A DNA stretch of 64,000 bases, from the NCBI RefSeq assembly GCF_014202825.1, contig NZ_JACHHP010000002.1, positions 1 through 64,000 on the forward strand. Reading direction: 5' to 3'. This stretch comes from Chiayiivirga flava (GTDB taxonomy: Bacteria > Pseudomonadota > Gammaproteobacteria > Xanthomonadales > Xanthomonadaceae). The notes under the pieces were generated by a model. It ran no database searches. It saw only the letters and a list, made by a program, of their open reading frames with translations, and was not told the origin of the DNA. The translations under genes were made by a program, and so were the position numbers. Position 1 is the first letter of the stretch; each line of letters opens with the position of its first letter. Below, one piece after another: positions 1-14,713 of the stretch.

Positions 1-138
1 AGCGCCATCCATGCGGGCCACCGCCCAGCCCACCGGCGCCAGCGTCGATCCCGACAGCCCCGCCGCCAGCACCGTCCACGCAAGCAACGACCGCAAGCCC
101 GAACGCCCGTTCCATGCCTTCAAAATTCCCGTTTGCAT
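1..138 (-). CDS. N-terminal fragment of a secreted protein (cut by window edge)
   Basis: The reverse strand reads in frame for 46 codons from an ATG at 138 to the window edge. A good ribosome site (GGAAGGAA, about 7 bases upstream) precedes it. The visible part has a positively charged start and a hydrophobic stretch (SLLAWTVLAAGLSG), as expected of a signal peptide or N-terminal membrane anchor, so export is likely. The fragment is too short to name the family. It is divergent from the TolB/amidohydrolase gene that starts at 331, leaving a 192-base shared upstream region. Confidence 0.5.
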   Translation of the reverse strand, partial: MQTGILKAWNGRSGLRSLLAWTVLAAGLSGSTLAPVGWAVARMDGA

Positions 139-330
139 CTGAGTTCCTTCCTTGGTACTAGGCGCGTGCCAGCTCGTAATAGTCCTTCCTACGCAATGCC
201 ATGCGCTCAAAGCGCACGATGTGTGCTGTGTCATCAAATAGGGCTGTTGATATGGCATGACCCAACCGACTCAGCTACGGTGCTGGACTGGGACGCCGGC
301 CGAAAACGGCCATAACACCGGAGATCTCCG
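139..330. other. Divergent intergenic region
   Basis: This 192-base stretch separates the leftward secreted-protein gene from the rightward TolB/amidohydrolase gene, so both promoters should lie here. It is more A+T-rich than the coding DNA, especially around 225-265. I could not pick a convincing -35/-10 pair. The rightward gene has GGAG 6-9 bases before its ATG. Confidence 0.4.
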
Positions 331-3612
<3,282 letters not shown>

Positions 3613-3620
3613 CGTGCGCT

Positions 3621-3650
3621 GCGGTCGGGCGGCGCGCGCCGCCCGACCGC
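3621..3650 (+). terminator. Perfect 30-base palindrome after the amidohydrolase gene
   Basis: The two 14-base arms are exact reverse complements (GCGGTCGGGCGGCG and its complement) around a CG centre, starting 8 bases after the stop at 3612. It lacks a T-tract, so it may be an intrinsic terminator of the GC-rich type or only an mRNA-stabilising hairpin. Confidence 0.5.
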
Positions 3651-3712
3651 ATGCGTTGCCAAGCCCCGCGCCGCGGAGGACACTGCGGCAACTGCCGTGG
3701 GGGACGGACGCC

Positions 3713-4294
3713 GTGGGATTGATCGATTCGCTCAGGAACTGGATGGGCCGTGCCCCGGCGCGTGCGCCCGAGCCGCCGACGCACACCGACGAAGGCGACT
3801 TCGTCGGCCCGGTGGAGGTGGGCCCGGACGGCATCGACCGCCGCGGCAAACCGCGCATCCACGCCGCGGCCGGCATGCGCGTGCTGGTGATCGACGACTC
3901 GCCCACCATCGTCGCGCTGCTGCGGCGCATGCTGCAGCAGAACGGCTTCGAGGTGCTCGAAGCCGGCGACGCCGAGGCCGGCCTGGACATCGCGCGCAGC
4001 GGACCGCTGCACCTGGTGTTCCTCGACATCGTGCTGCCGGGCATGAACGGCTTCGAGGCATTGCGCCGTCTGCGGCGCGAAGCGGCCACGCGCGATCTGC
4101 CGGTCATCATGATCAGCGGCAACGAGCTGGCCACCGAACAGTTCTACGCGCAGCGCATCGGCGCCGACGATTTCATGAAGAAGCCGTTCTCGCGCTCGGA
4201 AGTGTTCCATCGCATCGAACGGTTGCTGGGACCGGACCGGTTGCCGCAGCGGCACGGCGCCGGCGCGTCGGCCACCGACGCGGGCGAGGGCTGA
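3713..4294 (+). CDS. Single-domain response regulator with N-terminal extension
   Basis: The 193-residue product carries a receiver (REC) domain from about residue 56 to 175. The acidic pair sits in VLVIDDS, the phospho-acceptor is Asp105 (VFLDIVLPG), the conserved Ser/Thr lies in IMISGNE, and the Lys is in FMKKPFS. No DNA-binding or enzymatic output domain follows, so it probably acts by protein contact, as PilG/PilH/CheY-type regulators do. The first 55 residues are Pro- and acid-rich and are not part of REC. The chosen GTG start at 3713 keeps the amphipathic opening (IDSLRNWMG); an in-frame start further upstream would overlap the previous gene. No kinase gene is adjacent. Confidence 0.8.
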   Translation: MGLIDSLRNWMGRAPARAPEPPTHTDEGDFVGPVEVGPDGIDRRGKPRIHAAAGMRVLVIDDSPTIVALLRRMLQQNGFEVLEAGDAEAGLDIARSGPLHLVFLDIVLPGMNGFEALRRLRREAATRDLPVIMISGNELATEQFYAQRIGADDFMKKPFSRSEVFHRIERLLGPDRLPQRHGAGASATDAGEG

Positions 4295-4375
4295 GCTGTA
4301 CGCGTTGCAGGGACGGGGCGTGCATGTGTCGTTGAGGTCGGCGTGCGAGGTGCCGCCCTCATCCGCCTGCCGGCA

Positions 4376-4396
4376 CCTTCTCCCGCAGGGAGAAGG
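4376..4396. repeat. Short intergenic palindrome, C/T-rich family copy 1
   Basis: CCTTCTCCC and GGGAGAAGG form a 9-bp stem with a 3-base loop in the gap between two genes. Near-identical palindromes occur at 5645-5665, 5847-5869 and 12474-12496. Such elements are scattered between genes in Xanthomonadales genomes. Confidence 0.6.
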
Positions 4397-4523
4397 CCTA
4401 TCGATTGGGGTGCTCCGTGTTCACCGAGGCGTTGTCTGCCGTGCAACCGCGACATCGTGTGTGGCCTTGTCTCTCATCTGCCTTGCGCGCCGCGCTTGAG
4501 CCTCCGCGAATGACCGCACGCGC

Positions 4524-5249
4524 ATGACACAGCCGATCGTGCTCGCCTGGAGCGGTGGCAAGGATTCGGCGTGGATGCTGCACATGCTGCGTGCCGATCC
4601 GCGCTGGCACGTGTGCGCGCTGCTGACGAGCGTGGACGCGGGCAGCGGCGCTGTCGCGGTGCACCGCCTGCCGCGCGCGCTGCTCGACGCACAGGCGTCA
4701 GCGGCCGCGTTGCCGCTGCTCGCGATGCCGTTGCCTGCGAACCCGGACAACGCCGCCTACGAAGCCGCGTTCGCGGCCGCGCTCGCCACGCTGCGGCGGC
4801 GCTGGCCGGCGCTGCGGCATATTGCCTTCGGCGACCTGTTCCTCGCGGACGTGCGCGCCTGGCGCGAAGCACTGTGCGCACGCCTGGGCTGGAACGCGGT
4901 CTTTCCGCTGTGGGCAAGCGACACCGCGGCGCTGGCGCGCGAGATGATCGACGGCAGCCTGCGCGCGACGCTGTGCTGTGTCGACACCACGCAACTGGAT
5001 GCCGCGTTTGCCGGGCGCGACTTCGACCACGGCCTGCTCGATGCGCTGCCACCCCGGATCGATCCCTGCGGCGAACAGGGCGAGTTCCACACCGCCGTCC
5101 GTGGCGGCCCGATGTTCGCCGCGCCGATCGCGCTGCGCGCGACGCACCGCATCACGCGTGATGCGCGATTCATCTATGCGACGCCGGAGACGCTAGAGTC
5201 TGCGAACGATCCTCACGGAGACATGCCATGGCCCAGCGTTACCACCTGA
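4524..5249 (+). CDS. Dph6-like PP-loop ATP-binding protein (diphthine-ammonia ligase family)
   Basis: The product is 241 residues and begins with a PP-loop, SGGKDS (residues 10-15), the ATP-pyrophosphatase signature that adenylates a substrate before amide formation. The C-terminal part contains the family-typical stretch DPCGEQGEFHT (about residues 183-193) found in DUF71/Dph6 proteins. Eukaryotic and archaeal Dph6 makes diphthamide on elongation factor 2. Bacteria lack that modification, so the bacterial substrate is not known and the family name should not be read as the function. The stop codon lies inside the next gene (22-base overlap), suggesting translational coupling to the small protein at 5228. 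Confidence 0.8.
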   Translation: MTQPIVLAWSGGKDSAWMLHMLRADPRWHVCALLTSVDAGSGAVAVHRLPRALLDAQASAAALPLLAMPLPANPDNAAYEAAFAAALATLRRRWPALRHIAFGDLFLADVRAWREALCARLGWNAVFPLWASDTAALAREMIDGSLRATLCCVDTTQLDAAFAGRDFDHGLLDALPPRIDPCGEQGEFHTAVRGGPMFAAPIALRATHRITRDARFIYATPETLESANDPHGDMPWPSVTT

Positions 5250-5572
5250 CCCTGCCCGACCCCGCCGCCGCGCGCGGCAGCGACGCCGGGCTTTCGTTCC
5301 GCTCCAACGGTGCCGACGGCTTTGCCGCCGAACTGCAGGACGCGTTGCGTTCGACCGCGCTGTTCGAACGCTGGCGCAACCAGCAGGACGATCCGGACGG
5401 TGTCGACGAGGCCATGGGCGCGACCGATCCGTCGGCCACCGTGACGGGCGAGCAGCGCGACCTGAAGATCGACCTGATCGCGACGACGACGCTGTCGGGC
5501 AACATCCTCAAGCATCGCCTGCGCATGCTGGCCGGGAGCGCGTGGCAGCTGAAGGATGTGTCGGCGGCGTAA
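5228..5572 (+). CDS. Conserved hypothetical protein, 114 aa
   Basis: This small acidic protein starts at an ATG preceded by GGAG (5217-5220) and overlaps the end of the PP-loop gene in another frame. It has no signal peptide or membrane segment. It is cytosolic-looking, with mixed alpha/beta composition and a basic C-terminal part (LKHRLRMLAGSAWQLK). I do not recognise the family. The overlap and good ribosome site support it as a real gene, probably co-transcribed with the PP-loop enzyme. Confidence 0.7.
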   Translation: MAQRYHLTLPDPAAARGSDAGLSFRSNGADGFAAELQDALRSTALFERWRNQQDDPDGVDEAMGATDPSATVTGEQRDLKIDLIATTTLSGNILKHRLRMLAGSAWQLKDVSAA

Positions 5573-5961
5573 CGGCGCACTGCCATCGCGGCGGGCGGCC
5601 ACTGCGGCGGCCGATTCCTCGCCGCATCCGTGAGCATGCCTGCCCTTCTCCTGCCGGGAGAAGGGTGAGGCAGCTACCGCATGCCGAACCGGCAGCGCCG
5701 GATGAGGGTGCGGTCGAATCGAGTTGGTGGGCTTCGTCCGAGCGGACGTAGACCGATGGGCTCACGCATCTTGCTGCAGCAGCAGTACGGCGTGTTGGAC
5801 CAAGATAAGACTGCCGCAGCGAGGCTTCGCCGGACCCTCTCCCCAACCCCTCTCCCACGGGGAGAGGGGCTTTGCCCGGCTCCGTGTCCGGCGTCCCGGG
5901 ATCATTGCGCGGCGCAGACGGCGCGCCCGGACGCGCAGGCAGTTCCGGATCGATGCCCGGC
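5573..5961. other. 389-base intergenic region with palindromic repeats
   Basis: This stretch lies between two convergent genes and shows no credible coding frame. It holds two C/T-rich palindromes: one at 5645-5665 (CCTTCTCC / GGGAGAAGG) and one at 5847-5869 (CCCCTCTCCC / GGGGAGAGGGG). The text around them (for example GGATGAGGGTG near 5699) resembles dispersed intergenic repeats of this order. Either hairpin could also terminate the convergent transcripts. Confidence 0.55.
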
Positions 5962-7287
<1,326 letters not shown>

Positions 7288-7385
7288 GGCAACCCCTTCG
7301 ATGTTCGGACCCCGCCCTATCGTAACGGAGCCACGCATCGCCGCGCCGCCTTGCCGCGCGGCGATGCGCTGGTACGATACGGCCC

Positions 7386-7919
7386 ATGCCTCTGCGACCC
7401 TATCTCGACGCCATGCCGCGTCTCGGCGCGCGCGTCTATGTCGATCCGGCCGCCACCGTCATCGGCGATGTCGAACTCGGCGACGATGCCTCGGTGTGGC
7501 CGCTGTGCGTGCTGCGCGGCGACGTGCACCACATCCGCATCGGCGCGCGCAGCAATATCCAGGACGGCACCATCGTGCACGTGACGCATGACGGTCCGTA
7601 CACGCCGGGCGGCTTTCCGACCCTCGTCGGCAACGATGTCACCGTCGGCCACGGCGCCATCCTGCATGCGTGCACCGTCGAGGATTTCGTCCTGATCGGC
7701 ATGGGCGCCCGCGTGCTCGACGGCGTGACGGTGAAGAAGTACGGGTTCGTCGGCGCCGGTGCCGTGGTGCCGCCGGGCAAGACCGTCGGCGAGGCGGAGC
7801 TGTGGCTCGGCAACCCCGCGAAATTCGTGCGCAAGCTCGACGATCGGCAGATCGAGCAGCTGCACTACAGCGCGCAGCATTACGTGCGGCTCAAGGACCG
7901 TTATCTCGCGATGGCCTGA
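7386..7919 (+). CDS. Gamma-carbonic-anhydrase-like hexapeptide-repeat protein (YrdA family)
   Basis: This is a 177-residue left-handed beta-helix protein. Hexapeptide repeats run from about residue 20 to 145 (IGDVELGDDASVW, IGARSNIQDGTIVH, VTVGHGAILH). The metal-binding His pattern of the family is visible in VHVTHDG and VGHGAILHAC. Members bind zinc or iron at the trimer interface, but bacterial YrdA-type proteins often show weak or no carbonic anhydrase activity, so the cellular role is uncertain. The length is normal for the family and the frame is intact. It is a single gene with a short upstream region shared with the divergent amidohydrolase. Confidence 0.88.
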   Translation: MPLRPYLDAMPRLGARVYVDPAATVIGDVELGDDASVWPLCVLRGDVHHIRIGARSNIQDGTIVHVTHDGPYTPGGFPTLVGNDVTVGHGAILHACTVEDFVLIGMGARVLDGVTVKKYGFVGAGAVVPPGKTVGEAELWLGNPAKFVRKLDDRQIEQLHYSAQHYVRLKDRYLAMA

Positions 7920-7932
7920 CGGCCGGCGTGCG

Positions 7933-8367
7933 TCACTGGTCGGCGTCGAACTCGTCGGCGTAGATGCGATCGAAACCGGTCTGCCAGCCCAGCGCCTGGC
8001 CCTCGCACACCACGTTGCCGAGCGCCGTCGTCATGACCAGCTGCGTCGGCGCGAAATGCAGCGCGATGGTGTCGACCGAGACCAGATCGCCGGCATCCGA
8101 ATACACCAGATCGAAACTGCCCGGCGCGCCGCCGTCGTCCGGCGTCGGCTGGCAGTTGCTCATGCCCGCGTCCGGCGCCAGCACCAGGTGGTTGGCGGGG
8201 TCGAATTCGACGGTCTGGTAGCTGACGTAGTGCTTGCCGTCGAGGGTGAGGATCACCGGTTCCGGGCGCTTGGCCGCAAACGCGGACGAAGAAGACAGCG
8301 CCACGGCGGCTGCGAACCAGTGGCGCTTGCGCAAGCGGCGCGGGAGTGGGGAACGGGTCGGTTTCAT
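7933..8367 (-). CDS. Small secreted protein with a Xanthomonad-type C-terminal tail
   Basis: The 144-residue product opens with basic residues and a hydrophobic stretch (WFAAAVALSSSSAFA, ending about residue 34), a clear signal peptide. The mature part is acidic, has two cysteines (in SNCQP and VVCEG) that may pair, and ends with RIYADEFDADQ. That ending resembles the short RIFADGFE-like tails I associate with many secreted proteins of this order (from memory, not checked). The family is otherwise unrecognised. The ATG at 8367 is chosen because it starts the signal peptide; the frame stays open for 54 codons upstream. Confidence 0.65.
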   Translation of the reverse strand: MKPTRSPLPRRLRKRHWFAAAVALSSSSAFAAKRPEPVILTLDGKHYVSYQTVEFDPANHLVLAPDAGMSNCQPTPDDGGAPGSFDLVYSDAGDLVSVDTIALHFAPTQLVMTTALGNVVCEGQALGWQTGFDRIYADEFDADQ

Positions 8368-8605
8368 TGCCGAACCGTAGTGCCGAATCAATGAACATCG
8401 GCTGTCTGTCCGGCAAAAAAACGATCGGCGGCAAGGATTTGCCGCGCGGGGACCGAAGCTGTGCCCGGTGCGAACGCGAGCGTCGGGCGGCCGCACCGTG
8501 ATGCCGAATTCTGCGTATGTGCGAAACACGTCCCGTGTTTACGCGCAGCTCCGGCAGTGTGGCCGGGCGACCGGCGACGGCGCGCCGCTGCGCGGACGCC
8601 GGGCG

Positions 8606-8884
8606 TCATCGCCGCAGAGCGCCGACGCCGTCCGGCGCCGTCATCGCCTCCAGGTGTTGCAGGGCGCCGAGGGCGTCGGTGCGTGTCGTGCCGCACATCG
8701 ACAGATGCGGGCGCAGCGACGCGCACACCGCCGGACGCTCCGGCCGGCCGAAGATCGCGCACGCGAAGTCGTCGCGCAGTTGCACGCACGGCATGCCCGC
8801 GGGTTTGCCGTGCGGCATGCCGGGAATCGGCGAGGAGATCGACGGCGCGATGCAGCACGCGCCGCAGGCGGGACGGCAGTCCAC
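8606..8884 (-). CDS. YkgJ-family cysteine-cluster protein
   Basis: This small protein (92 residues from the GTG at 8884) starts MDCRPACGACCIAPSI, the CxxxCxxCC cluster of the YkgJ/UPF0153 family. Two further cysteines (CAIFGRPERPAVC) and a last one in MCG complete the set thought to bind zinc or an iron-sulfur cluster. The biochemical role of the family is not established. The GTG is preferred because the cluster sits right at the N-terminus in relatives; an in-frame start at 8950 would run into aroE. It begins 19 bases after the aroE stop on the same strand, so the two are likely co-transcribed. Confidence 0.78.
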   Translation of the reverse strand: MDCRPACGACCIAPSISSPIPGMPHGKPAGMPCVQLRDDFACAIFGRPERPAVCASLRPHLSMCGTTRTDALGALQHLEAMTAPDGVGALRR

Positions 8885-8903
8885 GGCGGGGCGATGCGGC
8901 GCG

Positions 8904-9770
8904 TCAGTCGGCCGTGTGCAGCGCGGCGGCGCGGGCGCGCAGTGCCGCATGCACGGGCGCGGTGTCCGGGCGCTGGCCGTGCCAGCGTTCGAACGCGGAC
9001 GCGGCCTGCTCGATCAGCATGCCGAGGCCGTCGACCGCCTGCAGCGCGCCGCCGCTGCGTGCCCACGCGAGGAAGCCGGTCGCGGCTTCGCCGTAGCTGA
9101 GGTCGTAGCACAGGCAGCGCGCGCCGAGCAGCGACGACGGCAGCGCCAGCGCCGCGCTGCCGCGTCCGGCGGAGGTGGCGTTGACGATCAGGTCGAACGC
9201 GCCGGCATGGGCGAGGTCGGCCCAGTAGCGGCTGTGCGCGCGGTCGGGCTGGCCGATGCGGTCGGCGAGTGCGTCTGCGCGCTCGGGCGTGCGGTTGGCG
9301 ATGACGAGCTCGTCGATGCCAGCGTCGAGCAGGGCCGGCGCCACGCCGCGCGCCGCGCCGCCGGCGCCGAGCAGCAGGGTGCGACGGCCGCGCAGGTCCT
9401 GGCCCAGGTGATCGGTGATGTCGCGCACGAGGCCGTCGCCGTCGGTGTTGTCGCCGCGCCAGCCGTCTCCAAGACGCGTGAGTGTGTTCACCGTGCCGGC
9501 GATGCGTGCGGCGTCGCCGAGTTCGGCGCACAGCGACGCGGCGAGTTCCTTCAGCGGCAGCGTGACGTTGGCGCCGATGCCGCCGCCGTGCGCGAACTGT
9601 GCAAGCACGTCCGCGAACTGAGCGGGCGCGGCTTCGATGGCGTCGTAACGCAGCACGATGCCGAACTGGTCGGCGAAATGCCGGTGGATCGCCGGCGACT
9701 GCGAATGCGCGATGGGTTGACCGAACACGGCGTAACGCGGGGTGCCGGAAAGCGAGTGAGCTTGCTGCAT
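8904..9770 (-). CDS. aroE: Shikimate dehydrogenase
   Basis: The enzyme reduces 3-dehydroshikimate to shikimate with NADPH in aromatic amino acid synthesis. The 288-residue product has the substrate-binding N-terminal domain ([14 protein letters not shown], residues 15-28), the catalytic Lys in NVTLPLKE and Asp in GDNTDGDG. It also has a Rossmann domain with the glycine-rich [11 protein letters not shown] and the NADP-type NRTPERA segment. Length and motifs are normal for AroE. The start at 9770 has AGGA 6-9 bases upstream. In-frame codons further upstream lack family similarity. Confidence 0.95.
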   Translation of the reverse strand: MQQAHSLSGTPRYAVFGQPIAHSQSPAIHRHFADQFGIVLRYDAIEAAPAQFADVLAQFAHGGGIGANVTLPLKELAASLCAELGDAARIAGTVNTLTRLGDGWRGDNTDGDGLVRDITDHLGQDLRGRRTLLLGAGGAARGVAPALLDAGIDELVIANRTPERADALADRIGQPDRAHSRYWADLAHAGAFDLIVNATSAGRGSAALALPSSLLGARCLCYDLSYGEAATGFLAWARSGGALQAVDGLGMLIEQAASAFERWHGQRPDTAPVHAALRARAAALHTAD

Positions 9771-9905
9771 GGTCGTTCCTGTCTGCGAGGTGAGTCGGGG
9801 TATCGGCGCATCATGTGCGTTCGGCGATGCGGCCAACACGCGCCGATATTCTGGCAGCGGGTCAAGAATCGCCCGGTCGAGATGCCTTTCGCAGCAATGC
9901 TCCGG

Positions 9906-10013
9906 TCGTCGTCCCGGCGAAAGCCGGAACCCGGAGACGTTGGCTTCGATCCGGCATTCGACGCAGGCGAACAGAGCCGCGTCGCTGGGTCCCGGCGTTC
10001 GCCGGGACGACGA
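9906..10013. repeat. Paired palindromic repeat (BIME/REP-like), about 108 bp
   Basis: The left end reads GTCGTCCCGGCGAAAGCCGG and the right end is nearly its reverse complement (CCCGGCGTTCGCCGGGACGAC). Each end folds into its own hairpin, and the two ends are inverted around about 65 bases. This is the structure of a bacterial interspersed mosaic (REP-pair) element or a small non-coding repeat. It lies between aroE and the 3' end of hemB. No coding frame or target-site duplication was recognised. Confidence 0.65.
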
Positions 10014-10025
10014 AACAGCAAAGAC

Positions 10026-11135
<1,110 letters not shown>

Positions 11136-11148
11136 TTAGAATTGCCGG

Positions 11149-12072
11149 ATGCCGCTGCCTCCCACGCTCCCGCTCCCGCGTCCGCCGCTCGCACCGCGCG
11201 AGTGGCCGGTATGGATCGGCGTCGGCATCGTGTGGGTGCTGGCGAAGCTGCCGTGGCCGCTGCAGCGCGCGCTCGGCGTCGCGCTCGGTGCGCTCATGCG
11301 CATCACGATGCGCAGTCGGCGCCACGTGGTCGAAACCAATCTTGCGCTGTGTTTTCCCGAGCTCGACGAGACGCAGCGCAACCGCCTGCTGCACGACAAC
11401 TTCGCCAGCATCGGCATCGGCCTGTTCGAATTCGCGCGCGCGTGGTGGGGTTCGGTCGCGCCGATGCGCGCGTCAGTGCGCATCACCGGGCTCGAACATC
11501 TGCGCGCGGCGCAGGCGAGCGGACGCGGCGTGATGCTGATCTCGGGCCACTTCATGACGCTGGAGTTGTGCGGACGCCTGCTGTGCGATCACATCGAGCT
11601 CGCCGGGATGTACCGGGAACACGATCAGGCCGCGCTGGAGTGGGCGGTCAAGCGCGGCCGCCTGCGTTATGCGAGCGCCATGTTCACGCGCGAGGAGCTG
11701 CGTCCCGCCCTGCGCCACCTCAAGCAGGGCGGCATGCTGTGGTTTGCGCCCGACCAGGAAACGATGCGCGGCGACAGCGTGTTCGTTCCGTTTTTCGGGC
11801 ATGCGGCGTGGAGCCTCACCTCGACGCACCAGCTCGCACGGCTGTCGGGTGCGGCGGTGCTGCCGTTCGCGCACCGGCGCGAGGCCGACGGCAGCTACAC
11901 GCTGGAGGTGAAGGCGGCGCTGGCGGACTTCCCGGGCAGCGATGCAACGCACGATACCGCGCGCGTGATGGCCGAGGTGGAAGCGATGATTCGCGCCGCC
12001 CCCAGCCAGTACCTGTGGTTGCACCAGCGCTTCAAGCGCCGGCCGGACGGCGCGCCGTCGCCGTACCGCTGA
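11149..12072 (+). CDS. Lysophospholipid / lipid A acyltransferase (LpxL/HtrB family)
   Basis: The product (307 residues) is a single-pass inner-membrane acyltransferase. A hydrophobic segment (VWIGVGIVWVLAKLPWPL, residues 21-38) anchors it. The HX4E catalytic motif is His134-Glu139 (GHFMTLE), followed by a GGMLWFAPDQ block and the FFGHAAWS segment seen in LpxL/LpxM-type late acyltransferases. These add secondary acyl chains to lipid A. Which position or acyl chain it uses cannot be decided from sequence. It ends 6 bases before the convergent DUF971 gene. Confidence 0.88.
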   Translation: MPLPPTLPLPRPPLAPREWPVWIGVGIVWVLAKLPWPLQRALGVALGALMRITMRSRRHVVETNLALCFPELDETQRNRLLHDNFASIGIGLFEFARAWWGSVAPMRASVRITGLEHLRAAQASGRGVMLISGHFMTLELCGRLLCDHIELAGMYREHDQAALEWAVKRGRLRYASAMFTREELRPALRHLKQGGMLWFAPDQETMRGDSVFVPFFGHAAWSLTSTHQLARLSGAAVLPFAHRREADGSYTLEVKAALADFPGSDATHDTARVMAEVEAMIRAAPSQYLWLHQRFKRRPDGAPSPYR

Positions 12073-12078
12073 CGCACC

Positions 12079-12441
12079 TCAGGGATCGCGCGATAGCCCG
12101 GCGGCGTCGAGCGCGGCGAGGTAGTCGCGCCAGTTCGCATCGAACGCGCGGCCGAGCGTGTGCAGCGTCACCCAGCTGAAGATGCCGCTGGCGTGACCGT
12201 CGTCGAAGCGCAGAAGCACGGCGTAGTTGCCGACCGGTTCGATGCCCGCGATGTTGACGTGGCGCTTGCCTGCGACCAGCGCCTTCTGGCTCGGGTGATG
12301 TCCCTGCACTTCGGCCGATGGCGAATGCACGCGCAGGTACTCGGCCGGCAGCGCGAAGGTCTCTCCGGTGTCGAAGGCGATGTCGAGGCGGTGCGAGGCC
12401 TTGTGCAGCGTGATGTCGGTGGGATGCGGGTTGGTTGTCAC
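12079..12441 (-). CDS. DUF971 / GBBH-like N-terminal domain protein
   Basis: This 120-residue cytosolic protein matches the DUF971 family, the domain found at the N-terminus of gamma-butyrobetaine hydroxylase and as stand-alone bacterial proteins. Recognisable parts are LPAEYLRVHSPSAEVQGH (residues 31-48), VGNYAVLLRFDDGH and SGIFSWVTLHTLG. Its position just downstream of hslU on the same strand is a common arrangement in this group. Function is unknown; some relatives are suggested to have iron-sulfur or metal roles. It is separated from hslU by 113 bases holding a palindrome. Confidence 0.82.
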   Translation of the reverse strand: MTTNPHPTDITLHKASHRLDIAFDTGETFALPAEYLRVHSPSAEVQGHHPSQKALVAGKRHVNIAGIEPVGNYAVLLRFDDGHASGIFSWVTLHTLGRAFDANWRDYLAALDAAGLSRDP

Positions 12442-12473
12442 GCGTGCTTGGTCTTCTGTGTTGGACCCAAAGT

Positions 12474-12496
12474 CCTTCCCCCGTCAAGGGGGAAGG
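12474..12496. repeat. Short C/T-rich intergenic palindrome, copy in hslU-DUF971 gap
   Basis: CCTTCCCCC and GGGGGAAGG form a 9-bp stem around GTCAA. The element is similar in size and composition to those at 4376, 5645 and 5847. Located 3' of hslU, it could end or attenuate the hsl transcript before the DUF971 gene. Confidence 0.55.
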
Positions 12497-12554
12497 GCTC
12501 AAAGCAGGGGCTGGGACGGCCAGTCGATAGCGCGGCGAAACAGACGCAACCGCC

Positions 12555-13886
<1,332 letters not shown>

Positions 13887-13889
13887 GGG

Positions 13890-14099
13890 TTCGTGATTCG
13901 TGATTCGTGATTCGTGATTCGGGATTCCGGGATTCCGGGATTCCGGGATTCCGGGATTCCGGGATTCGTGATTCGTGATTCGAGATTCGGGATTGGTGAT
14001 TCGCAAACGCGGTTCGGAACAGAAGGCGTCTTCGGAATTGCCCGTACACGCTCTTTCGAATCACGAATCACGAATCCCGAATCACGAATCCCGAATCAC
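13890..14099. repeat. Inverted array of 7-8 bp repeats between hslV and hslU
   Basis: From 13890 to about 14000 the DNA is almost wholly tandem GTGATTC (7 bp) and GGGATTCC (8 bp) units. From about 14057 to 14099 the complementary motif (GAATCAC, GAATCCC) is repeated. The two blocks are inverted around about 55 bases of unique sequence, so the hslV-hslU mRNA could fold into a long imperfect hairpin. The distal arm abuts the hslU start codon. Not a CRISPR: units are too short and there are no spacers. Confidence 0.85.
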
Positions 14100-14104
14100 C
14101 GCCT

Positions 14105-14644
14105 TCAAAGCTCTTCGATCGTCGTGTTGCGGTTCGTATAAATGCAGATGTCGCCGGCGATGGCGAGCGCCTTTTCGACGATCTGGCGGGCATCGAGCTC
14201 GGTGTTGTCGTACAGCGCCTTGGCCGCGGCCTGGGCGAAGGGGCCGCCCGAGCCGATCGCGATCAGGCCGTTTTCCGGTTCGAGCACGTCGCCGTTGCCC
14301 GACAGCAGGAGCGAGGCCTCCCGGTCGGCGACCGCGAGCATGGCTTCGAGGCGGCCGAGCCGCCGGTCAGTGCGCCATTCCTTGGCCATCTCCACCGCCG
14401 CGCGCACCAGTTGCCCGCCGTGTTTTTCGAGTTTGGCTTCGAACAGCTCGAACAGCGTGAAGGCATCGGCCGTGGCGCCGGCGAAGCCCGCGAGCACCTT
14501 GCCGTTGCCGAGGCGGCGGATCTTGCGTGCGTTCGACTTGACGATGGTGTTGCCGAGCGTCACCTGCCCGTCGCCGCCGATGACGACGCGGTCGCCGCGA
14601 CGCACGCTGACGATGGTGGTGGCGTGGAAGGTGTCCTGACTCAC
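14105..14644 (-). CDS. hslV: ATP-dependent protease peptidase subunit HslV
   Basis: HslV is the threonine peptidase of the HslUV complex. The 179-residue product carries an eight-residue propeptide followed by Thr9-Thr10 ([11 protein letters not shown]); processing exposes the catalytic N-terminal threonine. The conserved core motifs [39 protein letters not shown] and GDICIYTN are all present. The start codon is GTG (14642-14644). The gene lies 69 bases downstream of a DUF3253 gene and upstream of hslU, separated from hslU by the repeat array. Confidence 0.96.
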   Translation of the reverse strand: MSQDTFHATTIVSVRRGDRVVIGGDGQVTLGNTIVKSNARKIRRLGNGKVLAGFAGATADAFTLFELFEAKLEKHGGQLVRAAVEMAKEWRTDRRLGRLEAMLAVADREASLLLSGNGDVLEPENGLIAIGSGGPFAQAAAKALYDNTELDARQIVEKALAIAGDICIYTNRNTTIEEL

Positions 14645-14713
14645 GTGGGAAGTCCGTTCGTTCGGTCGGGCAGATATGGGGTGCGGGCGGCAGCGATCAA
14701 CCGGGGTCGGCCG

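Noticed and set aside
13890-14099. Possible CRISPR array
   Set aside because: Units are 7-8 bp without unique spacers of regular length, and no cas genes are present.
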